Counted from the stretch's first letter, positions 1-10,192 are shown. The stretch: 64,000 bases of DNA from Hippopus hippopus (GCA_946811185.2 OX328108.1:18671239-18735238), one strand, 5' to 3'. Notes: a model not told the origin generated them from the sequence alone. A program made the numbers and translations.

Positions 1-69
1 AGCCTGCTTTCAAGTTTATAATCGTCAGGGTCTCTAAAATTTTGGATTGATTGGTACAGTTCAAGTAGC

Positions 70-236
70 CTTTAAACAAACAGTCAAGGCTCAGACTTCT
101 GTGCCTCAAGCTTGGTAGAGCTGGTAACCAGCATTTTCTCTTTTTCCCATGATGTTTTCTAACCTTTTAACGACAATTACCATCTTTTGAGCCATGTTTG
201 ATTTCTTGCTGCAAATGCTTTCCAACTTGATATGGT
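70..236 (+). mobile_element. MITE-A forward, 5'-truncated
   Basis: Only the right half of the palindrome (AACCAGCATTTTCTC) and the CTGCAAATGC arm remain; it abuts the reverse copy that follows. Confidence 0.7.
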
Positions 237-238
237 CT

Positions 239-466
239 TTACCCTTTACCACATGACAAAATTTTAGATGGCTCCAAATTGAAAGCATTTGCAGACAACA
301 AATTAGATATGGCTTATATGGTGGGATTTGTCTCTAAAAGGGTAAAAAACATTGTGGGAAAAGGAGAAAATGCTGGGTACCATCATTTTCTCCTTTCCCC
401 ACAATGTTCTTAAACTGTATTTTCCATAGGGTCGTTAAAACTTGGGATTGTGTGGTAAAGGGTTAA
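239..466 (-). mobile_element. MITE-A reverse, complete
   Basis: Both ends and the palindrome are present; the palindrome centre is altered to GGGTACCATC. Confidence 0.88.
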
Positions 467-479
467 TATCTGAATCAGT

Positions 480-835
480 AAAGTTTTCAAAAATTCCATA
501 TGTAGACATGATGAAAATGATCTTCAACAATGACGTAAAATGAGTAAAAAGTTCCTGTTTATTTGATATCAGTAATCTTCAATTTGGAGGTAGAAGTTTG
601 CATCAAGTTTGAGCTAATATATATCTAGGTCTGTTTAGAATCATTAAATAAAATATCTAAAGATTTTTTTTTTTATTTTGAACATCAGGATATTCTAACA
701 GGTATATGGTGAAGACAGCTGCTTCATCTATAAACAGACTTGACAATAATACATGTATTGGCAAATAATTCATCATACAGTGTCTTTCTTAAAACTGGAA
801 ATAGATCTATTTAGGTCTTTCCCAGTTGAAGAAAT
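480..835. other. no recognised feature
   Basis: AT-rich sequence with homopolymer runs; I see neither an exon nor a known repeat. Confidence 0.5.
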
Positions 836-837
836 TT

Positions 838-1028
838 TACCCTTGTCCATATGGAAAGTATTTTCCTTACAACAAATTACATGTAAATGTAGCTGAACTC
901 ATGGGAAGTGTCTTTGAGATGGTAAAAAAGCTTGTGGGGAAAGGTTACCAACATTTCATTATTTTCCCCTAAGGTTTCAAAAAGTCTTCCTCAAGCTCCC
1001 CAATACTTGGAATTGTTTGGTAATGGTT
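838..1028 (-). mobile_element. MITE-A reverse, degenerate
   Basis: GGTTACCAACATT core and the GGAATTGTTTGGTAATGG end are recognisable; the palindrome is heavily eroded. Confidence 0.6.
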
Positions 1029-1034
1029 TTACAA

Positions 1035-1385
1035 AAACTTTCAACTTTATATCACAACAGCAGCAGCTCATTTCTTCATATGCTTCCTAGGATGTTCCAG
1101 TACATTGTTGAGGATCTAAAGTACACTGAGAAAGTTCTTCATGTGAGGATTAAAATCTGAGCCCATTTATCAATCATTCTTAAAAACATCCATTGTCTTA
1201 TTCTAGATTTAGAAAGTTACATAACTTCCGATTGGCTAAACCAAATGGTTTAGCCAATCAGAAGTTATGTTACTTTCAAATTCAGAAAAATTCTTGAAAA
1301 AAAGACTATGAATGTTCTTAAGAATAGTTGGTGATTAAAAACCCAGGACCTCATAATCCTAAACCATGGAGCCATGCAGGGATAC
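1035..1385 (-). mobile_element. SINE-S2 remnant interrupted by MITE-D
   Basis: ACAGCAGCAGCTCATTTCTT and, after the hairpin element, ACCATGGAGCCATGCAGGGA match the two ends of the S2 SINE at 27776-28012. The right-hand part abuts exon F. Confidence 0.5.
1160..1336. mobile_element. MITE-D hairpin element, copy 1
   Basis: A long inverted repeat: TAGCCAATCAGAAGTTATGT pairs with its complement across the centre, and outer arms TCAATCATTCTTAAAAACAT and its partner near 1320 also pair. A second copy at 40148-40314 shares the ends and core, so it is a mobile family and not a chance palindrome. Confidence 0.75.
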
Positions 1386-1414
1386 AATTGTTCGGTGAAA
1401 GGTCAAATACAAAC

Positions 1415-1522
1415 CTGTATCATTCCCTAGGACAGGAGAGTCCTTGACATTTTGTGTATCACTTGTTACCTTGGCAACTTCCTGTAATGGTTCTTGGCTG
1501 TTAGCTACAACAGGTGCTTGTG
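1415..1522 (-). CDS. COBL: cordon-bleu-like protein, exon F
   Basis: Encodes residues 533-568. The acceptor GGTTTTCAG ends at 1523; the exon completes a GCA codon with exon E and reads AQAPVVANSQEPLQEVAKVT, then a Thr/Asp/Asn-rich stretch. The donor ACAG|GTTTGT at 1414 gives phase 1, so coding continues in an exon outside the window to the left. No conserved motif is visible, so support rests on phase match, splice sites and open frame. The C-terminal WH2 actin-binding region expected for the family must lie beyond the edge. Confidence 0.7.
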
Positions 1523-1652
1523 CTGAAAACCAGGTTAGTACAAAGTGAAAAAAGACATTCACCAATAAAACTAAATAAAACTTGTGTTAATTAGTAGTGC
1601 TACTTCAATTTATAATACCAAAGTTTTGGTTTTGCATTTTTCTGTTAAATCT

Positions 1653-1833
1653 TTACCAAATGAAAAATGCTAGACTTGTAAAACTTGAAAACAGTAGCAG
1701 ACGGCACATTTAAAATGTCTCAAATGATGGGATTTGTCTTTAATAAGATACAAACTATTGTTGGAAAAGGAGCAAATGCTGGTTACAAAGAGCAATCTTT
1801 CTCAAGGTGGTTAAAACTTGGAAATATGGTTAA
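1653..1833 (-). mobile_element. MITE-A reverse, degenerate
   Basis: CTCAAATGATGGGATTTGTC and GGAGCAAATGCTGGTTAC identify it; the right palindrome arm is lost. Confidence 0.65.
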
Positions 1834-2204
1834 TGGAAGATATGCATATATTTTGTTGAAATAAAATTTTCCTGTATTTAGTTAGCACATAATCCATATT
1901 TACCACAGTGAAAACTCTGTAACTTGCTAAAAATTGCCATACATTTTTTGTGTATTGATTTTAATTGCTACTTTTTTAGGGTGTGTTGTGGTGTGGTGTC
2001 CGTGGTTGTTAGGTAGAGTGTAGGCCTCGAAACCATAAAGTCTAAATTTGATACACGGTAGCATGTGTCAACTTTGGGACTGTTCATTGGCCCACACGTT
2101 CGGCCAAAGTACTGGTGTAGTTCCTGGGAGCAGAATCGAGAGAAATTAGTATAAGTTGTAAGAACTTGTTTCTCATTCAAGGTAAAATGAATATGTTTAA
2201 GTCT

Positions 2205-2300
2205 TCAGCTGCTAAGCCTGACATAAGCACCTTTTGGGAACATTGCAGATCAAGATCAGGCAGCACAGAATGTGCAGTCTGATCTTGGATCTACACTGTC
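2205..2300. mobile_element. MITE-B core
   Basis: The hairpin GATCAAGATCAGGCAGCAC...GTGCAGTCTGATCTTGGATC with a CTACACTGTC end matches the core of the other MITE-B copies. Confidence 0.65.
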
Positions 2301-2666
2301 AGATCAGAAGATATTCCCCCCCTCCCCTCCCCCAAATACCTTTGAAATAGCAACACTTGGCTTTTCACTATTGGCTTGAAAGTTTCATTTCAGTTCTTTA
2401 GCAGTTTAAGGGTTAAACTAAACTTCAGTAGCGCTGTAGCCACAGAATTTTATTTTCATCAAATCTGCCATATTCATTTATTTCAGAGGATTATGCAGAT
2501 CTCTGTCTATGTAACAGAGTTGTTTTGCTCAAATTCTAGAACCAGTAGACAGATGGTGTGGATCCAAGATTGGACTGCCTATTTTCTGTACTCTGATCTA
2601 ATGAATCAATTCTGTCAACAAAACTGCTTATTGTGTCTCTCCCAAAGCAACAAAATGATTTACTCA

Positions 2667-2884
2667 TTAACCCAATACCACACAATTCTATGTTTTAAGA
2701 ACTCTAAAGAAGAAGTCTTTTGAAAGCGTTGTGGCAAAAGGAGAAATGCTGGTTACCAGCATTTTCTCCTTTTCCAACTACATTTGAAAGACAGAAATCT
2801 TTTCAAGGTTCACATTTGATTTGTTGTCTGCAAATGCTTTCAATCTGGCGGACTCCAAAAATTTATTTTTAGGTAAAGAGTTAA
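2667..2884 (+). mobile_element. MITE-A forward, complete, centre base flipped
   Basis: Ends are TTAACCCAATACCAC and GGTAAAGAGTTAA. The centre reads GGTTACC although the flanks are in forward order. Confidence 0.85.
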
Positions 2885-2904
2885 CAAAATATTGTATTTT
2901 TACA

Positions 2905-3118
2905 ACCTTGAGGTGAGAAGTTTTTAAAAACCATTAATGGAAAAAGAGAAAGTGTTGGCAACCAGCCATGTAAAATTCCAACAATGTTTTTTACCCTTTC
3001 AAGAACAGAAGTCATAATTTAAGCTGCATTAACATTTACTTTCTTGTTTGTAAATGCTTTCAGTTTAAACTTTAATGAAGGCTGAAGAGTACAAGATTCT
3101 ATCATTTGGGAAGTTAAC
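2905..3118 (+). mobile_element. MITE-A forward, degenerate
   Basis: CTTGTTTGTAAATGCTTTCA and the decayed hairpin GGCAACCAGCC identify it. Confidence 0.6.
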
Positions 3119-3248
3119 TGTACTTTAAAAAATGGAAATCAAATCAACTGATATAAAGAATATAAAACAATACAAAACTCAAGGTATAATAAGGCAAATC
3201 AAATCTAATGCAAAACAGAGACATCTAATAAAGAGATAAATTTGTTGA

Positions 3249-3526
3249 TAATATGAGCCTTGCTCTGTGAACAAGGGGCTTAATGCATCTGCAAAAAAGT
3301 ATCGACACAGGTTAGCCTGTGCAGTCTGACCTGGGCTGAAACTTTTTGCTATAGCTCAATTTTCTGCAGGTCAAAGGACCAGTCTACCTCACGATTCAGT
3401 CGATTGTTAGATACAATGGATTTTTTTGTGGATCCATCCTTAAGTATGACTTGCCAGGTATAATGCAGCACGGAGATGCAGTAAGCTCCCTTTTGCCAGA
3501 GCATGGCTCATATATTCTGCACAAAG
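3249..3526 (+). mobile_element. MITE-C, copy 1
   Basis: A ~275 bp element whose ends form an imperfect ~45 bp inverted repeat starting ATGAGCCWTGCTCTG. The interior contains GTGCAGTCTGACCTGGGCTG and a second hairpin around TGGATTTTTTTGTGGATCCA. Three more copies lie at 6868, 11366 and 48921. No coding capacity. Confidence 0.8.
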
Positions 3527-3587
3527 GCATGCCTTCTTTTACATAAACTTTTGCAACACCTATACAGTTATGAGTTTGTTCGGGTGT

Positions 3588-3816
3588 TTTACCCTTTGCC
3601 ACACAATCCCAAGTTTAAAAGAACCTGAGGAAGACAGCTTTTGAAAACATTGTGGGAAAAGGAGAAAATGCTGATAACCAGCATTTTCTCCTTTTCCCAG
3701 AATGTTTTTTACTCTACTAAAGGCAGGCTCCATCATTTGTGCCATCTTTGGTTTTTTGTCCCCAAATGCTTTAAATTTGGACGAGTCTGAAATTTTGTCG
3801 TTTGGTAAAGAGTTAA
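3588..3816 (+). mobile_element. MITE-A forward, complete (229 bp)
   Basis: The hairpin is intact apart from GATAACC at the centre; the 3' end is TTTGGTAAAGAGTTAA. Confidence 0.9.
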
Positions 3817-3905
3817 TGTCATTTTCAATTTTATTTCAGTCATATCACACCTTCCAATGCACCTTTTCATGCAATCCTGGAGTTTGTTTTACCAGTACTT
3901 TCTCC
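3817..3905 (-). mobile_element. SINE-S1 fragment
   Basis: The 3'-body segment (TTTTATTTCAGTCATATCAC and TTTTACCAGTACTTT in plus-strand reading) matches the S1 SINE at 10794-11106. Confidence 0.55.
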
Positions 3906-3929
3906 TATAACTTTCTCTTATAGCCTCAT

Positions 3930-4380
3930 CTTACTAGACTATTGTCTGTGAGTGTGAAAAAGCAGAATTATTAAGACTTTGAGGATAGATCAATGTAAAA
4001 TTCATTCCAGAAAAATGAAAGTTTAAGTATAACTAAGATGATCCTGTCTTATTCACCAAATGACGTACCCATTTCTTTTCCATATTAACCATATCAACTC
4101 CTATTGTTTGCCTTATTTGTCATTTGTAGTGCCCAAGATGGCCAAAGAGGAGAGAAAACTCTATCTCCCCCCTTTCCTCCCAAAATGTATGGAATAACTT
4201 ACATAAGAAAGTCCTGAAAAACTTGGGGTTTTTTCCCACAACCACAAAGAAATGTTTGCGAAAACGAAAGAAAAAGTCATCTGAACATTTGTACCATATT
4301 TACCCCCAAAGAAAACAAAGAAATGTGCATAAAAACCATCAGAAAACTTGTACATTTCCCAAAGCAATAAAGAAATGAGC
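3930..4380. other. intron sequence without recognised repeat
   Basis: This lies between exon F and exon E. It is AT-rich and includes a weak internal echo (AAAGAAATG phrases), but nothing is assignable. Confidence 0.5.
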
Positions 4381-4401
4381 ATAAAAGGATTTTCTCCTTA
4401 C

Positions 4402-5149
4402 CAGAAACATCGGGTGGAGGTAACGGTGCCCGTTTCTTTTTCTTGCCTGCTGGTATTGGACCATCAGACTTGTCTATATCTAAACTAGAATCTCGGGAAC
4501 CAGACTTCCCATTAACTTTGTTCTGTCCTCTACTCCTGACAGGTGACATATCCCTAATTCCACTATCACCATTAAAATGATCAGCACTATTGATAGAGGT
4601 AGTGTCTAAAGTAGTTTGTAAGTTATCTAATTTGGCACCATCAGGGGAATCAGCACCACTTAAAGTTAATTCATGATATCCACTGGAATCTGAACTATTT
4701 CTTGAGTGAAATCTCTTAATGGGAACACGTTCAGGTAATTCAACTTCTTGCAATGATTTATCCGCGTCAATTTCACTGTATTGAAGGGTTTTAGGTTTGA
4801 CCTCTATTTCTACTTGAACAGTCTCTGGTTTGGCTTGAGGGGGTGGAGGGGCAGCCCTCTTTTTCCCACTCTTTTTAGGGGCTGCTTCCTTTGTGGGTTT
4901 CTCTAATTTCTGTACTGATGGCTGTGAACTCACACTTAATGCTACATTTTCATTTACAGGAAGTAAAGAGGAGCTAATACTCCTTCTATTGTCAGAGTTT
5001 TGTGAACGAAAATCTGAGGTGGTATTACGAAGATTAAAATGGTCCAATTCACCAGAATCTGTGTACACTGTCTTTGGTCGTACATTGAAACTTTCTGACT
5101 TTTTAGGTCTATTGATGGAGGATGGTTCCTCGATGGATGATTCTGTGGA
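4402..5149 (-). CDS. COBL: cordon-bleu-like protein, exon E (proline motifs)
   Basis: Encodes residues 284-532; the longest exon seen. The acceptor TTACTTGCAG ends at 5150 and the donor G|GTAAGG starts at 4401 (phase 1). The region is Ser-, Asp- and Asn-rich and probably disordered. Two proline motifs stand out: GKKRAAPPPPQ (about residues 378-388) and GKKKKRAPLPPPD (about 518-530). In vertebrate cordon-bleu, KRAP motifs in the same position bind the SH3 domain of syndapin/PACSIN; here the first motif is KRAA rather than KRAP and the second is canonical. Between them lies NSSDSSGYHELTLS, a possible phosphorylation cluster. Base composition is clearly less AT-rich than the flanking introns. 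Confidence 0.9.
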
Positions 5150-5466
5150 CTGCAAGTAAAAATGGTTGCAAAACGATAGCAATTAGGTTACAGAAATATA
5201 CATAGGCTAATCATTCATAACCTCACCAAAAAGAACAGCTACTGACTGAATGAAAACTGTAAGAAAGAATATTTTCAATTTGAGAATTTCACAAGGTATT
5301 GGCTCTTTTTTTTTTTTTTAGAAAAAAATAAATATTTGCTTGGTGTTTTCTCCACCTTCAACTCTGTACAAAACGATCCTGAGATTTAGTAACCCTGATG
5401 GCAACACCTGACAATAGATTTTCTTTGAAAAAAGCCAAACCAACCACACAATATCTATACACTTAC

Positions 5467-5648
5467 CACTTTTAATTTCTTGTCCTTTTTTCCCAAGAAG
5501 GACAGGAATCTACTTTTAGCTTTCTTCTGACCCTCAGCAGGCATTTGTCCTGTTTCCTTTGTTTGGTTTGTTTTTCCCTCAGTACCAGCGTGACTAGCAG
5601 CAAAAGCAAGATCTGGCAATGACTTTGCAGCAGCAGCATCTAACATAG
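5467..5648 (-). CDS. COBL: cordon-bleu-like protein, exon D (basic linker)
   Basis: Encodes residues 223-283. The acceptor CTCATCAG ends at 5649; the exon starts with CT, completing an ACT codon with exon C. The translation runs MLDAAAAKSLPDLAFAASH and ends KKAKSRFLSFLGKKDKKLKV. The closing basic-aromatic segment (KSRFLSFLGKK) is placed as the 'KKKFLGFFK' type motif that follows the ubiquitin-like domain in vertebrate cordon-bleu. Donor GTG|GTAAGT at 5466, phase 0, matches exon E across a 317-base intron. The alanine-rich start has no clear counterpart I can name. Confidence 0.85.
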
Positions 5649-5704
5649 CTGATGAGAAAAAAATGCTTCAGTTTATACCACGTGAAAAAATTGCTGACTT
5701 TTCA

Positions 5705-5967
5705 TTGTTTGATAGATTGTATGGTGTTTAACACCATTTCCAACATTATTTCAGTTATTAGTACATTGCGGTGGCCAGTACACCTATCCATGCTCTCATG
5801 GAGTTTCTTTTACCAGTACTCTGCACAGTATTCTTTCCAAGCCACTAGCAGCTTTCCAACATAACAATCATCAAAACAATGATCAGTGAAGAGAGAGGAA
5901 TGAGTTCTGTCGCAATGACTATCATCAAGTCCTGTGTGCTACTGACTGGCTATTGGGGCTTGGCCTG
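5705..5967 (-). mobile_element. SINE-S1 copy with internal deletion
   Basis: It carries the S1 body (GCGGTGGCCAGTACACCTAT) and a shortened tRNA-like head; the box B region is missing. It lies just upstream of exon D in transcript order. Confidence 0.7.
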
Positions 5968-6029
5968 ACTTTTTGTAACTAAAAGCCTTTGCAGACAATA
6001 AATCAAATGTTACTGAATTGATTGAATGT

Positions 6030-6218
6030 TGAAAGAAGCCTTTTGAAAACACTGTGGGAAAAGGAGAAAATGCTGGTAACCAGCATTTTCTCCTTTTCCC
6101 ACAATGTTTTCTTCTCTTCCCAAAACAAATTTCAAATTTCCAGTCACTTTTATTTCGTCGTCTGCAAATGCTTTCAATTTGGACCAGTCTAAAATTTTCT
6201 CGTGTGGTAAAGAGTTAA
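6030..6218 (+). mobile_element. MITE-A forward, 5'-truncated
   Basis: The palindrome is intact and the right end is complete. The ~50 bases before it (GCCTTTGCAGACAATAAATC) resemble a reverse-copy fragment, so the junction is chimeric. Confidence 0.85.
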
Positions 6219-6239
6219 AGAATAATATTTTATACCTTT

Positions 6240-6293
6240 TTACAGACAAATTTCATCATTTTAGCCACATTTGATTTATTGTCTGCAAATGCT
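6240..6293 (+). mobile_element. MITE-A forward fragment
   Basis: Only the right-arm segment up to CTGCAAATGCT survives; the next copy starts directly at its TTAA. Confidence 0.6.
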
Positions 6294-6522
6294 TTAACTC
6301 TTTACCACACAGTCCCGACTTTTAACAACCCTGAGAAAGAAGCCTTTTGAAAACATTGTGGGAAAAGAAGAAAATGCTGGTAACCAGCATTTTCTCCTTT
6401 TCCCACAATTTTTTCTTCTCTTCCCAAAACAAATTTCAAATTTCCAGTCACTTTTATTTTGTCGTCTGCAAATGCTTTCAATTTGGACCAGTCTAAAATT
6501 TTGTCGTTTGGTAAAGGGTTAA
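6294..6522 (+). mobile_element. MITE-A forward, complete (229 bp)
   Basis: Near-canonical. Its right half is almost identical to that of the copy ending at 6218, suggesting a recent duplication or the same subfamily. Confidence 0.92.
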
Positions 6523-6559
6523 ACTTGGATGTGTTTAAAATGTTGCCATTTGCTACAGG

Positions 6560-6851
6560 GTTAATGCTATTTTCAATATAATGTCAGTAATATAGTGAAG
6601 TACACATGTAAATGCATCTGTCAATGCTTTCCTGAAGTTTCTTATAGAAGCACTTTGCAAATCGTTATTTCCAAGCCACTGCCTATTTTCACACATACAC
6701 ACTACCGAAACAATGTTCTGCAATGAGAGTCTGAATGAATCCCGTTGAAATGAATATCATCATTCCTAGGAGAGAATTTGGCTGAGCATGGAATCAAACC
6801 AGCAACCCCTTAGTTTAAAGCCATGTGTGATACAGAGCTACTGGGTTTGGG
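6560..6851 (-). mobile_element. SINE-S1, old degenerate copy
   Basis: Full-length outline with AATCAAACCAGCAACCCC (box B complement) and CAGAGCTACTGGGTTTGG (box A complement), much diverged. Confidence 0.6.
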
Positions 6852-6867
6852 AAATGGAAGAAGTCTT

Positions 6868-7119
6868 GGCTAATGCTCTGTAAAAAAAGGGGTTTAGTGC
6901 ATCGATTTCAGTCTGTGCAGTTTGTGCAGGCTGACATGGGCTGAAACTTTTTGTTATCTTTAAATATTCTACATGTATAAGGTCAGTAATTATACCTCAT
7001 GATTCAGTTGGTTGTTTAACAAAATGGATTTTATAGATCCAAAATTATGTGATGACATGCTTGGTATAATGTGTCATGAAGATATGATGTTAAACCCTAT
7101 TTTGCCAGAGAATGGCTCA
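6868..7119 (+). mobile_element. MITE-C, copy 2
   Basis: CTGACATGGGCTGAAACTTT and TTTTGCCAGAGAATGGCTCA match copy 1. It ends about 15 bases from the exon C donor. Confidence 0.75.
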
Positions 7120-7134
7120 TTTTATTTTACTTAC

Positions 7135-7357
7135 TTATTGACACGAAATTTATTTCGCTGCTCTTTAGATCACCCACAGTGACCGAGTCATCCAGAACGT
7201 CCTTTGGTTTTCCCGGAAGTAGGAAGACGTAGCCGGTTGGATCGTAACCTTTGTCTTGACACAGAATCTGTCGTACCTCGCCAAGTGACAACTTTGGACT
7301 GATTCTCAGTACTGTCTTTTGATTCTGTGGGAGGTTGACAGTGAACCTGTAGGTCAT
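7135..7357 (-). CDS. COBL: cordon-bleu-like protein, exon C (Cobl ubiquitin-like domain, second half)
   Basis: Encodes residues 149-222 plus one base. The acceptor TTTATAG ends at 7358 and the exon opens MTYRFTVNLPQNQKTVLRIS. This matches the second repeat-like half of the Cobl domain, in which vertebrate proteins have a 'VRxVxxxxxTQKxxVRVSP' strand pair followed by a helix and a 'LxDLG' type end; here KDVLDDSVTVGDL occupies that spot. Donor A|GTAAGT at 7134 gives phase 1, matching exon D. A second possible donor four bases downstream breaks the phase. The upstream intron to exon B is about 30 kb and filled with repeats. A MITE-C copy ends about 15 bases past the donor. Confidence 0.9.
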
Positions 7358-7479
7358 CTATAAATAGACAAGAACAGAAATGGTATTATTTGGAAAACAA
7401 TTTGGGTAAGTGAAAACAAAAGTAATTATTCAGATCTTCAAGGACATTGTATGATGTAAAAAAAGTAACATCCAATCAG

Positions 7480-7691
7480 TTAACCCTTTACCACACAATC
7501 TAGAGCTTTGAAGACCCTGACTGAGACGAATTTTAAAAACATTGCAGGAAAAGGAGAAAATGCTGGTAACCAGCATTTTCTCCTTTACCACAATATTTTC
7601 TATCCTATCAAGGACAAATTTCGACACTCTTAATGTAGAAATGCTTTCAATTTTGACTAAAAAAGAATTGTGTGGTTTAGTAAAGAGTTAA
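7480..7691 (+). mobile_element. MITE-A forward, complete
   Basis: TTAA-bounded, with a short deletion in the right arm (ACTCTTAATGTAGAAATGC). Confidence 0.88.
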
Positions 7692-7837
7692 AGATTCAGA
7701 TCTCAGATAAATGTGCAGCCTGATCTTTCATCCACACTCAGTGCACTTTTTCTAATCTTTCTGGTTAAAAAATGCAAACCTTGATTTCAATCATACTAAC
7801 AATATCTTATGTCAAATTTCCATTTCATTTGAACCTA

Positions 7838-7923
7838 TTCCACACAACAAAATTTTAGAAGTATCCATTTGAAACTAGTTAAAGACAACAAGTTGAACAG
7901 GGCTCTAATGTTGGGATTTGTCT
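7838..7923 (-). mobile_element. MITE-A reverse, left-end fragment
   Basis: CACACAACAAAATTTTAGAA then a decayed arm, cut off at GGGATTTGTCTG by the next copy. Confidence 0.65.
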
Positions 7924-8166
7924 GTAACCCTTTACCACACAATCCTGAGTTTTAATGACCCTGAGGAAGAAAGCTTTGAAAACATTGTGGGAAAAGAAGA
8001 AAATGCCTCTAAACTGCATTTTCTCCTTTCCCACAATATTTTCTACCCTTTCAAAGGAAAAAAAAAAAACTTATCATTAAAAATTTTGTGCCACATTGTA
8101 TTTGTTGACTGCAAATGCTTTCAGCTTGGACAAGTCTAAACATTTTTCATCTCGTAAAGAGTTTAA
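7924..8166 (+). mobile_element. MITE-A forward, complete
   Basis: The palindrome centre has changed to CCTCTAAACTGC and a 12-base A run has expanded in the right arm. Confidence 0.85.
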
Positions 8167-8385
8167 ACCTTTACTAAACAATCCTGACTTTTAAAGACCA
8201 TGAGGAAGAAGGCCTTAGAAAACATTTTGGGAAAAGGAGAAAATGCTGGTAACCAGCAATATCTACTTTTCCCACAATGTTTTGTACCTTTTCAAAAGCA
8301 AAATCAAATTTTTCAGTGGCATTTATTTTGTGGTCTGCAAATGCTTTGGACCCGTCTAAAATTTTACCATTTGTTAAAGCGTTAC
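8163..8385 (+). mobile_element. MITE-A forward, complete
   Basis: Tandem with the previous copy, sharing one TTAA. The right end is mutated to GTTAAAGCGTTAC. Confidence 0.82.
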
Positions 8386-8421
8386 AAGGTAGACAATAAT
8401 TTGAGAGGAGAAAAATACTGA

Positions 8422-8614
8422 TTAACCCTTTACCACACAATCCCGAGTTTTAATGACCACAAGGAAGAAGCCTTTTGAAAACATTGTGGGAAAATGAGAA
8501 AATGCTGGTTACCCTATCAAAGACAAATTCCATTATTTTAGCCACTTTACACTGTTGTCTGCAAATGCTTTCAATTTGGACAAGTCTAAAATTTTCTCGT
8601 TTGGTAAGGAGTAA
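8422..8614 (+). mobile_element. MITE-A forward, right hairpin arm deleted
   Basis: The left arm runs GAGAAAATGCTGGT directly into TACCCTATCAAAG, so the whole right arm of the palindrome is missing. Confidence 0.85.
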
Positions 8615-8772
8615 ACAGGATGAAATAAAATACTGGAATTGTTCTGTAAAGAGGGTAGAACATTAAAAGTTAAAAAAAAAATGAAACAATGATGAAAAAA
8701 TTTCCTTACCATTGTCTTGCAACAGCAAGAATCACAGCAAGACATTTCAAACAATTAACATTTATTACTACA

Positions 8773-9011
8773 AGTTCATTTGCATTTAAATTGGTGTCTG
8801 TATGGTTTGTATCCATTCATAAAATCCATTGTGTTTCAACTACACTATATTTGCTTATTTATGTACTGTGCATTCACTAAGAATAGCATATATACAAACA
8901 CCAAAATGAAAAACAAAAGACAGTACTTGAATCAGACAGTTTAACAAATTCATTTGCATTTAAATTGGTATCTGTCTACATTTTTTTTATAAAACATTCA
9001 TAAAATCCATA
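8773..9011 (+). repeat. direct repeat pair, ~60 bp units
   Basis: CATTTGCATTTAAATTGGTR and CATTCATAAAATCCAT occur at 8773-8828 and again at 8946-9011, about 173 bases apart. Not matched to any family in the window. Confidence 0.6.
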
Positions 9012-9355
9012 CTTAGTCCGAAGTTAAACTAGGGTATCGGGAAATAGAAGTAAGAGTTAGCACAGTGTATTAAAATCAAGAATATCCATACACAGTGAAC
9101 AGTGTTACTGATCCCAGGTCAGGCTGCACAATACCATTAATTTTGGTCTAATCTTGACCTACACTGTATACAAATTCAACCAAAGTTGTTTTGCATGCAC
9201 CTATCACTCTAGGTTTTACATCAGCCATTGTTGACATACCCATAGCACATATTTACATAGCACAATTCTTTCCCCCAAAAAAAACCGTCAATCCTTCATT
9301 TTACAATGTATGTTAGTTTATCAATTTCACTGCTAGATATGCCCCTGTTTTTTAA
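9012..9355. other. intron sequence; one MITE-B-like trace
   Basis: 9100-9172 has a decayed MITE-B core (CTAATCTTGACCTACACTGT); nothing else is recognised. Confidence 0.4.
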
Positions 9356-9359
9356 ACCC

Positions 9360-9482
9360 TTGACTCTTTACCAAACATGAAATTGTAGAATTGTCCAAAA
9401 TTGAAGGTATTTGCAGAGGACAAATGTAGCTGAAATGATCGTAATTATATATGTGAGAGTGTAGAAAACCTTGTGGGAAAAT
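9360..9482 (-). mobile_element. MITE-A reverse, 3'-truncated
   Basis: It starts GACTCTTTACCAAACATGA and is lost at the palindrome (CTTGTGGGAAAATG). Confidence 0.7.
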
Positions 9483-9484
9483 GT

Positions 9485-10115
9485 CTGCTTGCTTTATTCT
9501 GTAGGTTTAAAATGTACACATCATGACATGACAGCTGAGCCAAATTCAGTTTTTCACATACGAAGACAAACAGAGAACTTCCTTTCCAGGTATGTTTTAG
9601 ATTAAGTCTAAATATTAAGTAATATGTTACGTGTACCATTATAGTAGGTAACCTAAACAACTTCTCAAAGAACGAACACAGAAGATCATAAAACACATTT
9701 TTCAATCCACCTGTCCAGCCAATAACATGATTTAAAGAACCAATAAAAAACACAAGACAATATGGATCAATTCACCTGATCATGTAGATCTAACCCTACT
9801 TGTGTTGCATAAATAAATAAATTGGTAGTTTTGAGTCAGGTCAATGAACTAAAAAGTTGTAATTTCAGTGAAATTATTATGCTTAATTATAGGAACATAA
9901 CAGTGAAGATAGAAGATCAACCTGCATTTTTTTTTTTTGCAATCTGATTTTTATATGTTCTGTCCACAAATAACAACAATGTTGCAAACACTGAGCTAAG
10001 GGTCAATACTAGATTTGTTAGTGAAATGGAATACATGTTATTCCTTACTGAACAAAAGTTTAACCATTGTAAATTGCAAAACTGCTTTGGTAAATTGGTA
10101 CACATGCCTATCTCA
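9485..10115. other. no recognised feature
   Basis: AT-rich intron sequence with open frames that lack splice support or similarity. Confidence 0.45.
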
Positions 10116-10119
10116 ATGT

Positions 10120-10192
10120 AACAGTATCTGTCCAAGAACAGACCCCATGCTTCAGCTGTCTGATCTGCATCTACACTGTCCACAAACATACT
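10120..10192. mobile_element. MITE-B core, degenerate
   Basis: CTGTCTGATCTGCATCTACACTGTCC matches one arm; the other is eroded. Confidence 0.45.

Noticed and set aside
106..1414. A further cordon-bleu exon left of exon F
   Set aside because: No phase 1 acceptor followed by plausible coding sequence; the stretch is SINE, MITE-D and MITE-A.
4893..5159. 88-codon plus-strand frame
   Set aside because: Antisense shadow of cordon-bleu exon E.
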